A stretch of 64,000 nt of DNA from Desulfitibacter sp. BRH_c19 (GTDB lineage Bacteria > Bacillota > DSM-16504 > Desulfitibacterales > Desulfitibacteraceae), in contig LOER01000026.1 in NCBI GenBank assembly GCA_001515945.1, forward strand, positions 248,001 to 312,000. The letters run 5' to 3'. A program made the translations under genes and the position numbers. Below, in pieces: positions 35,204-43,421 of the stretch (position 1 is the stretch's first letter; every line of letters starts with the position of its first letter). The notes below the pieces were generated by a model. That model saw nothing but the letters and a program-made list of their open reading frames with translations. It was not told the DNA's origin and did no database searches.

Positions 35204-36720
35204 TGACACCAGAAATTTTATTAGACTATAGACCCTTATGGGCAGTCTTGATATCCCTTGTGGCAGCAATACTGATCCTGATGACAGGTGAAAAGAACCG
35301 AAACCTTCGAGAAACTTGGACTATTTTAGCAGCCTTTGGCAAAGCAGCCATTGTATTTTCCATGTTGCCCTTAGTCTTGGGAGGGAAGGTCATAGAAAGT
35401 GCGCCTATCCATGTGGCTTATGGGATTATTCTTCAATTAAGAGTTGATACTGCTGGGATGTTATTTGCCGGCTTAGCCTCTTTCTTATGGATAGTTACCT
35501 CGTTTTATTCCATTGGCTATATGCGTGGTCACAATGAAAAACATCAAACGGGCTACTTTGCTTCCTTTGCCGTTTGTTTAGCAGCAACCATGGGTATCGC
35601 TTTTTCAGCAAACCTTTTAACATTTTTCGTGTTTTATGAACTCTTGACTATTGCAACCTATCCTTTGGTTATTCATAAACGTGATGCTGAAGCTATTAGA
35701 TCAGGTCGTAAATACCTAGCATATACGTTGATTTCTGGACAGCTTTTTTTAGTAGCAATTATATGGACCTATATTGCCGCTGGCACCGGTGATTTCCAAG
35801 CTGGAGGATTTTTAACTCTAGAGCATGGTTCCACTCGTATGCTGCAGGTGATGTTCTTCTTTATGAGTATTGGTGCTGCTGTTAAGGCAGGTGTTATGCC
35901 TTTCCACGGTTGGCTACCAGACGCCATGGTAGCTCCTACGCCTGTTAGTGCGCTTTTACACGCTGTGGCCGTTGTTAAAGCTGGCGCCTTTGGTATTTTA
36001 AGGGTTGTAGGTTATGTATTTGGACCAGAACTTTTAGGGGAAATTGGTGCAGCGGATGTTTTAGCTTGGTTTGCTGCTTTTACCATTATAGTGTCTTCGT
36101 TAATTGCTATGAATCAGGATAATCTGAAAAGGAGATTGGCTTTCTCTACTGTGGGTCAATTATCATATGTAGTCTTAGGAGTATCCTTAATGACGCCACT
36201 TGGTCTCTTAGGTGGGATGTTTCATATTATTGCCCATGCTTTTATGAAGATTACACTTTTCTTCTGTGCGGGAGCTATTTTGGTGACTGCTCATAAGGAA
36301 AATATTAGCGAGATGCATGGTATAGGAAAAAAGATGCCTATAACAATTGGCGCTTTTACAATAGCTTCCTTAGGTATTGCCGGTGTTCCCTTTATTGTAG
36401 GCTTTATCAGTAAATGGAACATAGCCCTTGGAGCCTTACAGGGCGGGCAGTGGCTTTATATAGTTGTTCTAATTGGTAGTGCGATGCTTGCGTCCACTTA
36501 TTTGTTACCTGTAGCTTATATGGGCTTCTTTAAGAAGTCGGATAAATTTACTAAATACGGCGAAGCCCGTAAGGATATGTTAATTCCTATTGTTATTACG
36601 GCTACCATTTCTGTAGTATTAGGTATTTTGCCTAACTTTGGTGCTCATTTTTATGACTTGGCAACCATGTCGGCTCAAAGCATTGTGCACAGTATTGAGT
36701 TAATAGGGGGAGGGTGGTAG
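35203..36720 (+). CDS. Second antiporter-like (NuoL/MrpA/D-type) subunit
   Basis: A 505-residue protein of the same fold. It has YSIGYMRGH (NuoL-like), FFVFYELLTIATYPLV with the helix-5 Glu, and GAAVKAGVMPFHGWLPDAMVAPTPVSALLHA with the helix-7 Lys. The YSIGYMRGH segment is closer to NuoL/MrpA than to MrpD, so it may take the MrpA N-terminal role, but it lacks the long MrpA C terminus. ATG 35203 is one base into the mrpD stop codon. Confidence 0.88.
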   Translation: MTPEILLDYRPLWAVLISLVAAILILMTGEKNRNLRETWTILAAFGKAAIVFSMLPLVLGGKVIESAPIHVAYGIILQLRVDTAGMLFAGLASFLWIVTSFYSIGYMRGHNEKHQTGYFASFAVCLAATMGIAFSANLLTFFVFYELLTIATYPLVIHKRDAEAIRSGRKYLAYTLISGQLFLVAIIWTYIAAGTGDFQAGGFLTLEHGSTRMLQVMFFFMSIGAAVKAGVMPFHGWLPDAMVAPTPVSALLHAVAVVKAGAFGILRVVGYVFGPELLGEIGAADVLAWFAAFTIIVSSLIAMNQDNLKRRLAFSTVGQLSYVVLGVSLMTPLGLLGGMFHIIAHAFMKITLFFCAGAILVTAHKENISEMHGIGKKMPITIGAFTIASLGIAGVPFIVGFISKWNIALGALQGGQWLYIVVLIGSAMLASTYLLPVAYMGFFKKSDKFTKYGEARKDMLIPIVITATISVVLGILPNFGAHFYDLATMSAQSIVHSIELIGGGW

Positions 36721-36721
36721 G

Positions 36722-36958
36722 ATGAGTACAAAAAAAGTTATAACTATTGCTTCTCTTGTAATTATACTCTCAATAATTGTTGAAGTACTGTTTGTAGATA
36801 TCCATGCTGAATTCTGGTGGCATGAGTTAATCGGTTTTGATGTTATTTTTGGCTTCTTAGGATGTCTGCTCTTGATTGTTGGGGCAAAAACCTTAGGTAA
36901 AGAATTTTTACAGCGGTCAGAAGATTATTATGCTGGAGGTGAAGAAGACCATGACTAG
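36722..36958 (+). CDS. Small two-helix protein in the Mrp operon
   Basis: A 78-residue protein with two hydrophobic segments (about 6-25 and 41-60), a conserved-looking AEFWWHELIGFD loop between them and an acidic end (GGEEDHD). It is tightly packed between two antiporter-like subunits, overlapping the next one by eight bases, so it is probably an accessory subunit of the complex. I do not recognise a named family. Confidence 0.7.
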   Translation: MSTKKVITIASLVIILSIIVEVLFVDIHAEFWWHELIGFDVIFGFLGCLLLIVGAKTLGKEFLQRSEDYYAGGEEDHD

Positions 36959-38669
36959 TATGCATCCGGGATTGATTTTAATAATAGGCGCTGTACTAGC
37001 TGGAATTCTACCGGGACGATTGCGTCAGTTCAGTATGGTTGCGGCTCCCGCTCTAGCAATCTTTGCCGTGTTTAATTTAGAAATAGGTACGGTATGGACT
37101 ATCCCCTTTATTAATAATTTAGATCTTATGGTTTTAAAAGTTGATCGACTATCATGGGTATTCTCTTTGATTTTTACGATTATGGCTCTTTTGGGAAATA
37201 TTTATGCTTTGCATAATAAAAACTGGGGAGAAGCAACATCTAGTCTATTATATACCGGTGGCTCTTTAGGTGTAGTATTGGCCGGTGATTGGCTGACACT
37301 TATTTTCTTCTGGGAGCTAATGGCTGTTTCCTCAGTATTCCTGATCTGGTATCGAGGTACTGCACAATCTCGAAAGGCTGGGTTTAGATACATTCTAGTG
37401 CATATGTTTGGTGGAAACCTGCTCTTAGCAGGGATATTCTTAAAAATCTCTGCCGGTCAGCCGGAGGTTATGAGCCTAACCGGTACAACTGATGCAGCCT
37501 TTTGGTTGATTTTAGCTGGAGTTGCAATTAATGCTGCTATTCCACCTTTGCATTCTTGGTTAACTGATGCTTATCCCGAAGGAACTATTACCGGAAGTGT
37601 ATTCCTAAGCTCCTTTACTACTAAGGTTGCCGTATACTCCTTAATCAGGATTTTCCCTGGTACTGAATTATTAATATGGGCAGGGGTAATAATGGCACTA
37701 TATGGTGTTGTTTTTGCCATACTAGAAAATGATGTTCGTCGCCTTTTGGCCTATCACATAGTCAGTCAGGTTGGTTTCATGGTAGCTGGAGTAGGAATGG
37801 GTACAGAGCTGGCCTTAAATGGTTCTACCGCTCATGCCTATAGTCATATTCTATATAAATCCTTGCTTTTCATGGGAGCCGGTGCAGTAATATACGCTAC
37901 TGGCAAACGTAAGCTGTCGGATTTAGGGGGCTTATATAAGCAAATGCCTTGGGTCACCTTGTTCTTTGCAGTAGCTGCCTTCTCAATCTCTGGTATCCCT
38001 TTATTCAATGGATTTATCAGTAAATCCATGATTATTTCAGCAGCAGGGTATAGCCATATGCCATCGGTAGAACTACTGCTGTATTTAGCTAGCATTGGTA
38101 CCTTTCTCTCTATTGCTTTAAAATTACTTTATTTCATGTTCTTTGGTGAAGACAAGGGTTTAGAGACGAAAAAGCTACCTACTAATATGTATATTGCCAT
38201 GGCTGGAGGGGCATTCTTGTGTACCATGTATGGATTAGCACCTAACCTATTATATAACATTCTTCCATACCCAGTAGATTATCATCCATATGGCTTGTAC
38301 CATATAATAGATACAGTACAGCTCTTGGCAGCGACTCTGATTGTTTTCTGGATTTTCCTGCCTTACATGGCGACCAAGCTTATGATTTCTGTAGATACTG
38401 ATTGGTTTTACAGAAAACCATTAAAAGTTCTAATCCACGGTGTCGTTAATGTGGTCTGTTACATTCGTGAATATTCAGCAGCAAAGTTACTGTTGGCCCT
38501 AAAGAGCACAGTACCCTTTTTCGCTAACCCAGTTAAATTTGCCCCACAAGCAGTAGAAGCTTCCCTTGTAGCATATGACGAGGACCACTACCGCTTCCCA
38601 GTGGGGATGACTGTATTAATGAGCATTGTTGTCTTCTTGCTAACATTCTCATACATCATTTTCGCATAA
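36951..38669 (+). CDS. Third antiporter-like (NuoN/MrpD-type) subunit
   Basis: A 572-residue NuoM/N-type protein. The helix-5 Glu is in LIFFWELMAVSSVFLIWYRG, the helix-7 region is GVAINAAIPPLHSWLTDAYPEGT (Asn where MrpD has Lys), and helix 12 has YKSLLFMGAGAV. An extra C-terminal part (about 440-572) with two to three helices is longer than in MrpD. ATG 36951 is chosen for GGAGGTG ten bases upstream. It is the last gene of the operon, and a REP-A palindrome with a T tail follows. Confidence 0.88.
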   Translation: MTSMHPGLILIIGAVLAGILPGRLRQFSMVAAPALAIFAVFNLEIGTVWTIPFINNLDLMVLKVDRLSWVFSLIFTIMALLGNIYALHNKNWGEATSSLLYTGGSLGVVLAGDWLTLIFFWELMAVSSVFLIWYRGTAQSRKAGFRYILVHMFGGNLLLAGIFLKISAGQPEVMSLTGTTDAAFWLILAGVAINAAIPPLHSWLTDAYPEGTITGSVFLSSFTTKVAVYSLIRIFPGTELLIWAGVIMALYGVVFAILENDVRRLLAYHIVSQVGFMVAGVGMGTELALNGSTAHAYSHILYKSLLFMGAGAVIYATGKRKLSDLGGLYKQMPWVTLFFAVAAFSISGIPLFNGFISKSMIISAAGYSHMPSVELLLYLASIGTFLSIALKLLYFMFFGEDKGLETKKLPTNMYIAMAGGAFLCTMYGLAPNLLYNILPYPVDYHPYGLYHIIDTVQLLAATLIVFWIFLPYMATKLMISVDTDWFYRKPLKVLIHGVVNVVCYIREYSAAKLLLALKSTVPFFANPVKFAPQAVEASLVAYDEDHYRFPVGMTVLMSIVVFLLTFSYIIFA

Positions 38670-38679
38670 ACCAACCTTC

Positions 38680-38719
38680 AAAACCAACCACGGGGACGGT
38701 TCTCCTGGTTGGTTTTTGT
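38680..38719 (+). repeat. REP-A palindrome, copy 1 (may terminate the Mrp operon)
   Basis: AAAACCAACCA and TGGTTGGTTTT give a perfect 11-pair stem around CGGGGACGGTTCTCC, followed by TTGTTTT. It is the only complete solo copy of the family that flanks the RAYT gene at 42298. Confidence 0.8.
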
Positions 38720-38731
38720 TTTCAAAAAATG

Positions 38732-38760
38732 CGTGACACGGGGACGTTTCGTTTGTCATC
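38732..38760. repeat. REP-B palindrome, copy 2
   Basis: GTGACA / TGTCAT around CGGGGACGTTTCGTT, 12 bases after the REP-A copy. The two families lie side by side here. Confidence 0.75.
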
Positions 38761-38773
38761 TAAATTAACAAAT

Positions 38774-38946
38774 TTACGATGACTATCAACGCTAGTCTTG
38801 CATGGGTTCAGCTATGCCAACAAGTTGGCAATTTTCGCTCTATAACTTTCAGATGGTTAGTGAAACTTAGTTCAGGTGCTTTTTCCTGAACTATAGTTGA
38901 ACTAATCCTGTGGGAAACTCCACCTGAAGTCAAGAATCTTGTTTAT
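38774..38946. repeat. Structured intergenic repeat, family C, copy 4
   Basis: Begins TTTACGATGACTATCA and ends AGAATCTTGTTTAT. It has GCCAAC/GTTGGC, GTGAAAC (38860), AGTTCAGG (38869-38876)/CCTGAACT (38885-38892), GTTGAACTAATC (38896-38907) and the outer TTTCAGATGG / CCACCTGAA. It lacks the central domain of copies 1 and 5. Most of the 452-base gap before aor is repeat or terminator. Confidence 0.7.
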
Positions 38947-38954
38947 TATTAGCG

Positions 38955-39008
38955 CAATAAGCCAGAAAGGAAAGGGATAACCCCTTTCTCCCTTCTGGCT
39001 TATTTTAT
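38955..39008 (+). terminator. Strong bipartite hairpin before aor
   Basis: AATAAGCCAGAA pairs with TTCTGGCTTATT and an inner AAAGG(G)G/CCCCTTT pairs within; TTTATTCTAT follows. It isolates aor from upstream transcription. Confidence 0.7.
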
Positions 39009-39121
39009 TCTATAAAATCACAGGAACTTCAAAAAATATACATCTCCTTAGGGAGGAATCTAGATGTAAAAAAAGAATATATGATTAAGATGAAATAACA
39101 AATTTTAGGGAGGTATTTGAT

Positions 39122-40951
39122 TTGGGTGGCTACACAGGAAAAATTCTAAGAGTTAACTTAACTACTGGTGAAATCATAAAAGACGAGCTGGATTTAGCTA
39201 AAGCAAAGAAATTTATAGGTGGACGTGGTTTAGGTGCAATGATGTTGTCGGAAGAAATAGCGTCAGATGTAGATCCATTGAGCCCAGATAATAAGGTTTT
39301 CTTTGTTACAGGACCTCTTACTGGTTCATCCGTACCAACAGGTGGCAGATTCATGGTAGTAACTAAATCCCCTTTGAACAACGCTATTGCTTCTTCAAAT
39401 TCAGGTGGATACTGGGGAGCAGAACTAAAGTTTGCTGGATATGATATGCTTATCGTTGAAGGAAAAGCAGACAAGCCAACAAATATTTTCATAAATGATG
39501 ACAAAGTGGAACTTCGCTCCGCAGAAAATGTTTGGGGCAAGATTGTAAGTGAGACTACTGACACATTAACAGAGGAGTTTGGCGATCCTAAAGCTAAAGT
39601 AATGTGTATAGGCCCTGGGGGAGAAAAACTATCATTAATCGCTGCTGTAATGAATGACCGTTTCAGAGCAGCTGGTAGAAGTGGTGTCGGAGCTGTAATG
39701 GGTTCAAAGAACCTGAAGGCAGTAGTAGTTAAGGGTAGCGGAAAAGTCGATGTTGCAAATCCTGATAAATTAAGAGAAGTACTTAAGGTTGCTTCCAAGA
39801 AGATTAGAGAGCACGGAGTAACTGGACAGGGCTTACCTGCCTATGGTACAGCTATACTTGTAAATGTTGTTAACGAAAGTGGCGTTTACCCCACTAATAA
39901 CTTTCAGGAGTCCTTTTTCTCAACTGCTGAAGCCACAAGTGGAGAAACTCTTGCCGAGAAATATTTAAAGAAGAAGGATCCATGCTATCGCTGTCCAATA
40001 GCCTGCGGTAGATACTGTGAAGTAGATGGAGTAGGCGGAGGCGGACCAGAATATGAAACCATCTGGGCATTTGGTGCTGATGTGGGAGTAGATAACCTTG
40101 AAACAGTTATTAAGGCAAATAATCTATGTAATGAGCTTGGGATAGATACAATTTCCGTAGGTGCTACAATTGCAGCAGCGATGGAACTATATCAAAGGGG
40201 ATATATCAAAGATGAAGCTTTAGCTGGTGGTCCAGCATTGAAGTTTGGTAGTTCAGAGGCTGTTTTGCATTATACCAGTGCAATAGGTTGGGGAGAAGGC
40301 CTAGGTGCTAAAATGGCTGAAGGTAGCTATAGATTGGCTGATTTCTATGGGGTACCTGAATATTCAATGTCTGTTAAAAAGTTAGAACTTCCAGCCTATG
40401 ACCCTAGAGGTATTCAAGGGCATGGACTTCAGTACGCAACTTCAAATAGGGGAGGCTGTCACGTAAGAGGTTACTTGATCTCTCCAGAAATCTTAGGAGT
40501 TCCAGAAAAGTTAGATCGCTTTGCCTTAGAAGGCAAAGCAACATGGGCAAAAATATTCCAGGATTTGACTGCTTCAATTGATGCAGCAGGACTTTGCTTA
40601 TTTACCTCTTTTGCATGGGGCGCAGATGACTATGCTGACGTATTAAATGCAGTAATGGGGACAGAACTTACTGGTGCTGATATTCTAGCTATTGGGGATA
40701 GAATTTGGAACGTAGAAAGAGTCTTTAACCTTGCAAATGGTTATACAAAAGATGATGATACACTACCAAGACGATTATTAGAAGATCCAATTTCAGATGG
40801 ACCATCTAAGGGTCATGTTCACCGTTTATCCGAGCTTTTACCAGAGTACTATGAAGTAAGAGGTTGGGATGAAGATGGATTACCTACACAGGAGAAGCTA
40901 ACCGAATTAGGATTAGTAGGTGAGAAGCTTCCAAAGTTCAAGGTAGGTTAA
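39122..40951 (+). CDS. aor: Tungsten-containing aldehyde:ferredoxin oxidoreductase
   Basis: A 609-residue AOR that oxidises aldehydes to acids with ferredoxin as acceptor (or the reverse), binding a tungsten bis-pterin and a [4Fe-4S] cluster. Cluster cysteines are at 288, 291 and 295 (CYRCPIAC) with the fourth near 492 (GLCLFTSF). The N-terminal GGYTGKILRVNLTTG and RGLGAMMLSEE blocks are canonical. TTG 39122 lies eight bases after GGGAGG. Cofactor genes (radical-SAM maturase, MoaD, MoeA) follow. Likely substrates are aldehydes from amino-acid or alcohol metabolism; which one cannot be told. Confidence 0.96.
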   Translation: MGGYTGKILRVNLTTGEIIKDELDLAKAKKFIGGRGLGAMMLSEEIASDVDPLSPDNKVFFVTGPLTGSSVPTGGRFMVVTKSPLNNAIASSNSGGYWGAELKFAGYDMLIVEGKADKPTNIFINDDKVELRSAENVWGKIVSETTDTLTEEFGDPKAKVMCIGPGGEKLSLIAAVMNDRFRAAGRSGVGAVMGSKNLKAVVVKGSGKVDVANPDKLREVLKVASKKIREHGVTGQGLPAYGTAILVNVVNESGVYPTNNFQESFFSTAEATSGETLAEKYLKKKDPCYRCPIACGRYCEVDGVGGGGPEYETIWAFGADVGVDNLETVIKANNLCNELGIDTISVGATIAAAMELYQRGYIKDEALAGGPALKFGSSEAVLHYTSAIGWGEGLGAKMAEGSYRLADFYGVPEYSMSVKKLELPAYDPRGIQGHGLQYATSNRGGCHVRGYLISPEILGVPEKLDRFALEGKATWAKIFQDLTASIDAAGLCLFTSFAWGADDYADVLNAVMGTELTGADILAIGDRIWNVERVFNLANGYTKDDDTLPRRLLEDPISDGPSKGHVHRLSELLPEYYEVRGWDEDGLPTQEKLTELGLVGEKLPKFKVG

Positions 40952-41009
40952 GACTAACAAGGAGCCAATTTTCCTTGAATAAATTAAGAGTTAGCTACAA
41001 GAAAATGCT

Positions 41010-41044
41010 GAGAACTTCCCTGATAAATAGGGAAGTTCTCTTAC
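41010..41044 (+). terminator. Perfect hairpin between aor and the radical-SAM gene
   Basis: GAGAACTTCCC / GGGAAGTTCTC, 11 perfect pairs with a nine-base loop. Only TT follows, so it probably reduces read-through or protects the aor 3' end rather than fully terminating. Confidence 0.6.
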
Positions 41045-41063
41045 TAAAAGGTAGGTGCAGTAG

Positions 41064-42167
41064 ATGTCATATAGGTTGGCCCAAGGAGAAGAGTTTGAGG
41101 TTATATTAAAACCTAAGAATAATATTAGAAAACTTTACCTGGAAATAACCAATCATTGCAACTTACAATGTAAAATGTGCTATAGACATGTTTGGGAAAA
41201 TGATATGGGCTATATGCCTATTGAGCAGGTTGAAAAGATTATAGGAGAATTAGAAAGCTTTCCAAATATAGAAAGGGTTGTGTTAGGTGGGATAGGGGAA
41301 CCTACCTACCATCCACAATTTGCGGAAATAGTAAAGTTGTTTAAAGGTAAATATCCCCTTACTATAACCACAAATGGAACCCTTCTAGAAAAAGAAGTTG
41401 CTGAGTTAATAGTAGCTGAAGAAGTTGCAGAGTTAATAATTTCAGTAGACAGCAGCCTAGAGGAGGGCTTTAAAGACATAAGGCAGATAGAACTTACTCC
41501 ACTTCTGGAAAAGCAAAAATACCTTAAAGACTTAAAGCAAAAGAGAAAAACAATCTACCCTAGGTTATCCTGGGAATTTGTTGCCATGAGGTCAAATATA
41601 ACTACCTTACCTCAAGTAGTAAGACTAGGTGCGGAATTAGGAGTTTCAACACTTTATGTTACTCACATGATGCCAGTAGATATAGAAAGTGTAGGAGAAA
41701 TTTTGTATGAAAAGGGATTAACCAGAGAAGTAGGAGCAATCTTTCGTAGGGCTGTAAATGTTGGTTTTGCAACTGGTATCAACGTGGTACTTCCTACAAC
41801 AGATTTGAAAACTGACAGGGCTTGTAGATTTGTAAATAATTATTCTGCTATAATAAGTTGGGATGGAGAAGTTTGCCCTTGCTATAGACTATTACACCCC
41901 TGCCAGGAAATTGTTTCTAAAAGGAGTAAGAAATTACTCCAAAAGTCCTACGGAAATATTAAAGAAAAAACATTAGAGGATATCTGGACAGCACCTGAAT
42001 ATATGAAGTTTAGATATAAGGTGCAGAATAACCTTTACCCTTCTTGTACTGACTGCGACCTAGTGGATGGCTGTGATTTAGTCGTTGATAGTGAACTAGA
42101 TTGCATAGGTAACTCACCAGCATGTGGAGACTGCCTATGGGCCAGAGGCATAGTCTTCTGCCCCTAA
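41064..42167 (+). CDS. Radical SAM protein, probable AOR tungsten-cofactor maturase
   Basis: A 367-residue radical SAM enzyme. The cluster motif is HCNLQCKMC (CX3CX2C, about residues 31-38) followed by GGIGEPTYHP and TTNGTLL. The C terminus is a SPASM-like region with many cysteines (CPCYRLLHPC, CTDCDLVDGC, CIGNSPACGDC) for auxiliary Fe-S clusters. This architecture next to a tungsten AOR matches the family named tungsten-cofactor oxidoreductase radical SAM maturase; the chemistry is unproven. ATG 41064 follows GGTAGGTG. The stop codon overlaps the first bases of a REP-A copy. Confidence 0.85.
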   Translation: MSYRLAQGEEFEVILKPKNNIRKLYLEITNHCNLQCKMCYRHVWENDMGYMPIEQVEKIIGELESFPNIERVVLGGIGEPTYHPQFAEIVKLFKGKYPLTITTNGTLLEKEVAELIVAEEVAELIISVDSSLEEGFKDIRQIELTPLLEKQKYLKDLKQKRKTIYPRLSWEFVAMRSNITTLPQVVRLGAELGVSTLYVTHMMPVDIESVGEILYEKGLTREVGAIFRRAVNVGFATGINVVLPTTDLKTDRACRFVNNYSAIISWDGEVCPCYRLLHPCQEIVSKRSKKLLQKSYGNIKEKTLEDIWTAPEYMKFRYKVQNNLYPSCTDCDLVDGCDLVVDSELDCIGNSPACGDCLWARGIVFCP

Positions 42168-42194
42168 AACCAACCACGGGGACGGTTCTCCTGG
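42166..42194. repeat. REP-A sequence, copy 2 (left of RAYT 1)
   Basis: AAAACCAACCACGGGGACGG followed by TTCTCCTGG, overlapping the stop codon of the radical-SAM gene and in direct orientation. Confidence 0.75.
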
Positions 42195-42297
42195 CTAATT
42201 CTACCTAAATGCGGCCTAGAAAGTCTAATATTTAGCATTTTTGCGTATATTGCTGTTTTCTAAGGTATGGTATAATTTAGAAAAAAGGAGTTCCACA

Positions 42298-43071
42298 ATG
42301 CCAAGACAGCCGAGGAGTAAAAGTTCAACAGGGGTTTACCATGTCATGGTAAGGGGAGTTAATAGGCAAAACATATTTTGTGATGACGAAGACAGACAAA
42401 AGTATTTGTACATTTTGAAAAATGTTCAGGCTACAGATCCATATAGAATTTTGGGTTATTGCCTTATGAATAACCATGTGCATTTGTTGCTTCAAGAAGG
42501 AGACAATAATATTGCTCAAGTGATGAAACGTATAGGTGTTGCTTATGTTCGATGGTTTAATAAGAAATACAATAGAGTAGGGCATCTTTTTCAAGATCGC
42601 TTTAAAAGTGAAGAAGTAGAAGAAGAAGCATACTTATTAACAGTTTTACGATACATTCATCAAAATCCTATAAAAGCAAAATTGGTAATAAGTATTGACG
42701 CGTATCAATGGACCAGTTACAGAGCATATATAGGAGAAAAAACTTACCCTATGGACCTTGTGGAAACCGAACTTATTAATGATTTATTGGGCATAAGTGA
42801 TAAAAAATCTTTTGAGGTTTTTGAGCAATACATGCAAGAGCCAAACAAAGATGATTGCTTAGAAGTAGATGAAAAACAACCCTTAACAGATAAAGAATTG
42901 CAAAAAATCATAGAGAGTTTAACCAATAGTTCTTCGCCTACTTCAATAAAGCATATGGAAAAGGCACAACGTCTAGAAATATTAAAAGAAATAAAATCAC
43001 TTGAAGGTGTAACTGTTAGACAAATTTCACGAATTACAGGACTTGGGCGATACATAATAGCAAATGCTTAA
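42298..43071 (+). mobile_element. REP-associated tyrosine transposase (RAYT 1)
   Basis: A 257-residue Y1/HUH transposase of the TnpA-REP type. The HUH histidines lie in CLMNNHVHLLL, the catalytic Tyr in the VAYVRWFNKKYNRVGHLFQDRFKSE region, and RYIHQNPIKA follows. ATG 42298 has AAAGGAG; GGTATAAT upstream may be its promoter. A C-terminal helix-turn-helix-like tail (VRQISRITGLGRYII) is present. It lies between inverted REP-A copies and interrupts the aor-maturase-moaD gene group. About 45% identical by eye to RAYT 2. Confidence 0.9.
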
Positions 43072-43110
43072 AGAACCATAAAAGAACAATTATAGAAAAC
43101 CAACTGTAAA

Positions 43111-43143
43111 AAAACCAACCATCAGAACCGTCCCCATGGTTGC
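43111..43143. repeat. REP-A sequence, copy 3 (right of RAYT 1, inverted)
   Basis: AAAACCAACCATCAGAACCG followed by TCCCCATGGTTG. The AGAACCGTCCCC core is the complement of GGGGACGGTTCT, so this copy is inverted relative to copy 2. Confidence 0.75.
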
Positions 43144-43168
43144 TAAAAAGGAAAGAAAGGGTGATAGT

Positions 43169-43393
43169 GTGGAAATAAAAGTGAAGCTCTTTGCCACGTT
43201 TAGAGAGGGTCGATTTGCAGTAGAACAAATGGAGTTTCCTGAGGGTGCCACCGTTTTAGATGTTGCCAAGAAAATAAAAATCGAACCCAAGGAAGTATCT
43301 ATTGCTATGATAAATGGGTTCTCTTCAGAGTTAGATAGTGTTTTGAATGAAGGCGATACATTAGTCCTATTTCCTCCAGTAGGCGGGGGTTAG
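43169..43393 (+). CDS. MoaD/ThiS-family sulfur carrier protein
   Basis: A 74-residue beta-grasp protein ending in Gly-Gly-Gly (FPPVGGG), the C terminus that is adenylated and thiocarboxylated in molybdopterin synthesis. It would deliver sulfur to the pterin of the tungsten cofactor. GTG 43169 is preferred because AAAGGGTGA lies just upstream and the product then begins EIKVKLFATFRE as usual; ATG 43136 lies within the REP-A copy. It is separated from the maturase gene by the RAYT element and faces moeA end-to-end. Confidence 0.88.
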   Translation: MEIKVKLFATFREGRFAVEQMEFPEGATVLDVAKKIKIEPKEVSIAMINGFSSELDSVLNEGDTLVLFPPVGGG

Positions 43394-43421
43394 AGGTGGT
43401 AATGGAGGTTGTGTTCGCGCC

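Noticed and set aside
35203-36720. Calling this gene mrpA outright
   Set aside because: It has NuoL-like N-terminal strings but only 505 residues, lacking the MrpA C terminus that is here encoded by the separate MbhD- and MbhE-like genes, so no symbol is given.
31238-38669. Membrane-bound hydrogenase (Mbh) operon
   Set aside because: The order of small subunits resembles Mbh, but no NiFe hydrogenase large or small subunit or NuoB/I-like gene is present, so it is annotated as an Mrp-type antiporter.
39130-39798. 222-residue minus-strand ORF within aor
   Set aside because: Antisense shadow of a strongly conserved AOR domain, with low-complexity Ser/Pro/Thr composition and no ribosome-binding site.
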